Below are positions 5,349 through 5,509 of a stretch of DNA of 5,509 nucleotides, in pieces. Position 1 is the first letter of the stretch. Every line of letters starts with the position of its first letter. The stretch spans positions 1-5,509 of the forward strand of contig JAQYVQ010000324.1 of the NCBI GenBank assembly GCA_030145435.1. The letters run 5' to 3'. A program made the translations under genes and the position numbers. The notes beneath the pieces are model-generated. The model did no database searches. It worked only from the letters and a program-made list of their open reading frames with translations, and was not told where the DNA came from. This stretch comes from Syntrophobacteria bacterium (GTDB lineage Bacteria > Desulfobacterota > DSWW01).

Positions 5349-5357
5349 AAGGAGGAG
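5349..5357 (+). promoter_or_regulatory. Strong ribosome binding site of the dehydratase gene
   Basis: AAGGAGGAG closely matches the anti-Shine-Dalgarno complement, with the ATG at 5361 three bases beyond. A second GGAGG precedes it at 5343-5347. It points to high translation and fixes the start. Confidence 0.8.
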
Positions 5358-5360
5358 TTC

Positions 5361-5509
5361 ATGGCTGAAGAAATCCTGCGCGAAGTAAACGGACTCATCA
5401 GCAACATCAGCAATCGGCACGTGGATGAGTGGAAGGCCTCCGGCAAGCCGGTGGTCGGGTATTTCTGTCACTACGTTCCCCGCGAAGTGATCATGGCGGC
5501 CGGAGCCCT
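5361..5509 (+). CDS. Benzoyl-CoA reductase / 2-hydroxyacyl-CoA dehydratase-type subunit (N-terminus only)
   Basis: Forty-nine codons are present and the frame is open at the right edge. After an amphipathic N-terminal helix the protein reads EWKASGKPVVGYFCHYVPRE followed by VIMAAGA. This is the hallmark opening of the HgdB/HgdA/BcrB/BcrC-type (HGD-D) family: G-K-x-V-V-G-Y-F-C-x-Y-x-P-x-E-x-I-x-A-A-G-A. Members carry a [4Fe-4S] cluster and catalyse ATP-driven radical chemistry on CoA esters: dehydration of 2-hydroxyacyl-CoA or reduction of benzoyl-CoA. The cysteine in YFC is at residue 33. Normally a partner subunit and an ATPase activator follow, which would lie beyond the window. Which substrate it acts on cannot be told from this fragment. 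It probably falls under control of the preceding GntR protein. Confidence 0.87.
   Translation, partial: MAEEILREVNGLISNISNRHVDEWKASGKPVVGYFCHYVPREVIMAAGA

Larger units (their letters stand above)
5125..5360 (+). promoter_or_regulatory. Leader/intergenic region before the dehydratase gene
   Basis: The 236 bases hold two putative GntR sites and the ribosome binding site, described separately. I find no sigma-70 promoter with both boxes good; TTGGAA (5254-5259), TAAGAT (5204-5209) and CATACG (5304-5309) are isolated half-matches. No intrinsic terminator follows gntR, so some read-through from the gntR promoter into the dehydratase gene is likely. An AACATGTT palindrome (5248-5255) is present. 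A 67-codon open frame here lacks coding features. Confidence 0.5.

Overview
The window looks like a piece of a chromosome from an anaerobic bacterium, most likely a Desulfobacterota (deltaproteobacterial) type. This is inferred from gene content and repeat style, since no rRNA or other phylogenetic marker is present. It encodes an acyl-CoA synthetase, a benzoyl-CoA reductase/2-hydroxyacyl-CoA dehydratase-type protein, two regulators of acyl-CoA-type metabolism and two small metal-related proteins. The theme is anaerobic handling of CoA-activated fatty or aromatic acids.

Layout. On the minus strand at the left is a two-gene unit: a TetR-family regulator (1832-2518) followed 36 bases later by a long AMP-forming acyl-CoA synthetase (1-1795). 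The synthetase carries an SCP2-like lipid-binding domain at its C-terminus and runs off the left edge. A 279-base divergent intergenic region (2519-2797) separates it from a plus-strand pair: a small cupin (2798-3163) closely resembling the Mn-binding hydroxynitrile-lyase-type cupins, and a DUF4213/DUF364 Rossmann-like protein (3184-4002) implicated in heavy-metal chelation. The DUF364 reading frame contains an in-frame copy of a dispersed CCCCCTTT/AAAGGGGG palindrome.

From 4003 to 4449 there is no gene. A 286-bp block (4020-4305) has imperfect terminal inverted repeats (GGGGTCAGG type), one long internal hairpin and a second repeat family (GGGGACAG type) in three copies. It resembles a non-coding element related to REP-associated/IS200-like transposases. 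It is followed by a strong sigma-70-like promoter for a GntR/FCD regulator (4450-5124). After a 236-base leader (5125-5360) begins a 2-hydroxyacyl-CoA dehydratase/benzoyl-CoA reductase-type subunit (5361 to the right edge).

How it may work together (inference). A 16-bp motif, TTGTYGACWAWCGSCA, sits over the -35 box of the GntR gene and twice more in front of the dehydratase gene. The simplest model is that the GntR protein represses itself and controls the downstream CoA-ester reductase/dehydratase genes. The TetR protein would separately control its own unit with the acyl-CoA synthetase and possibly the divergent cupin-DUF364 pair. By hand alignment the GntR protein lacks the usual FCD metal ligands, so its effector chemistry may differ from characterised family members.
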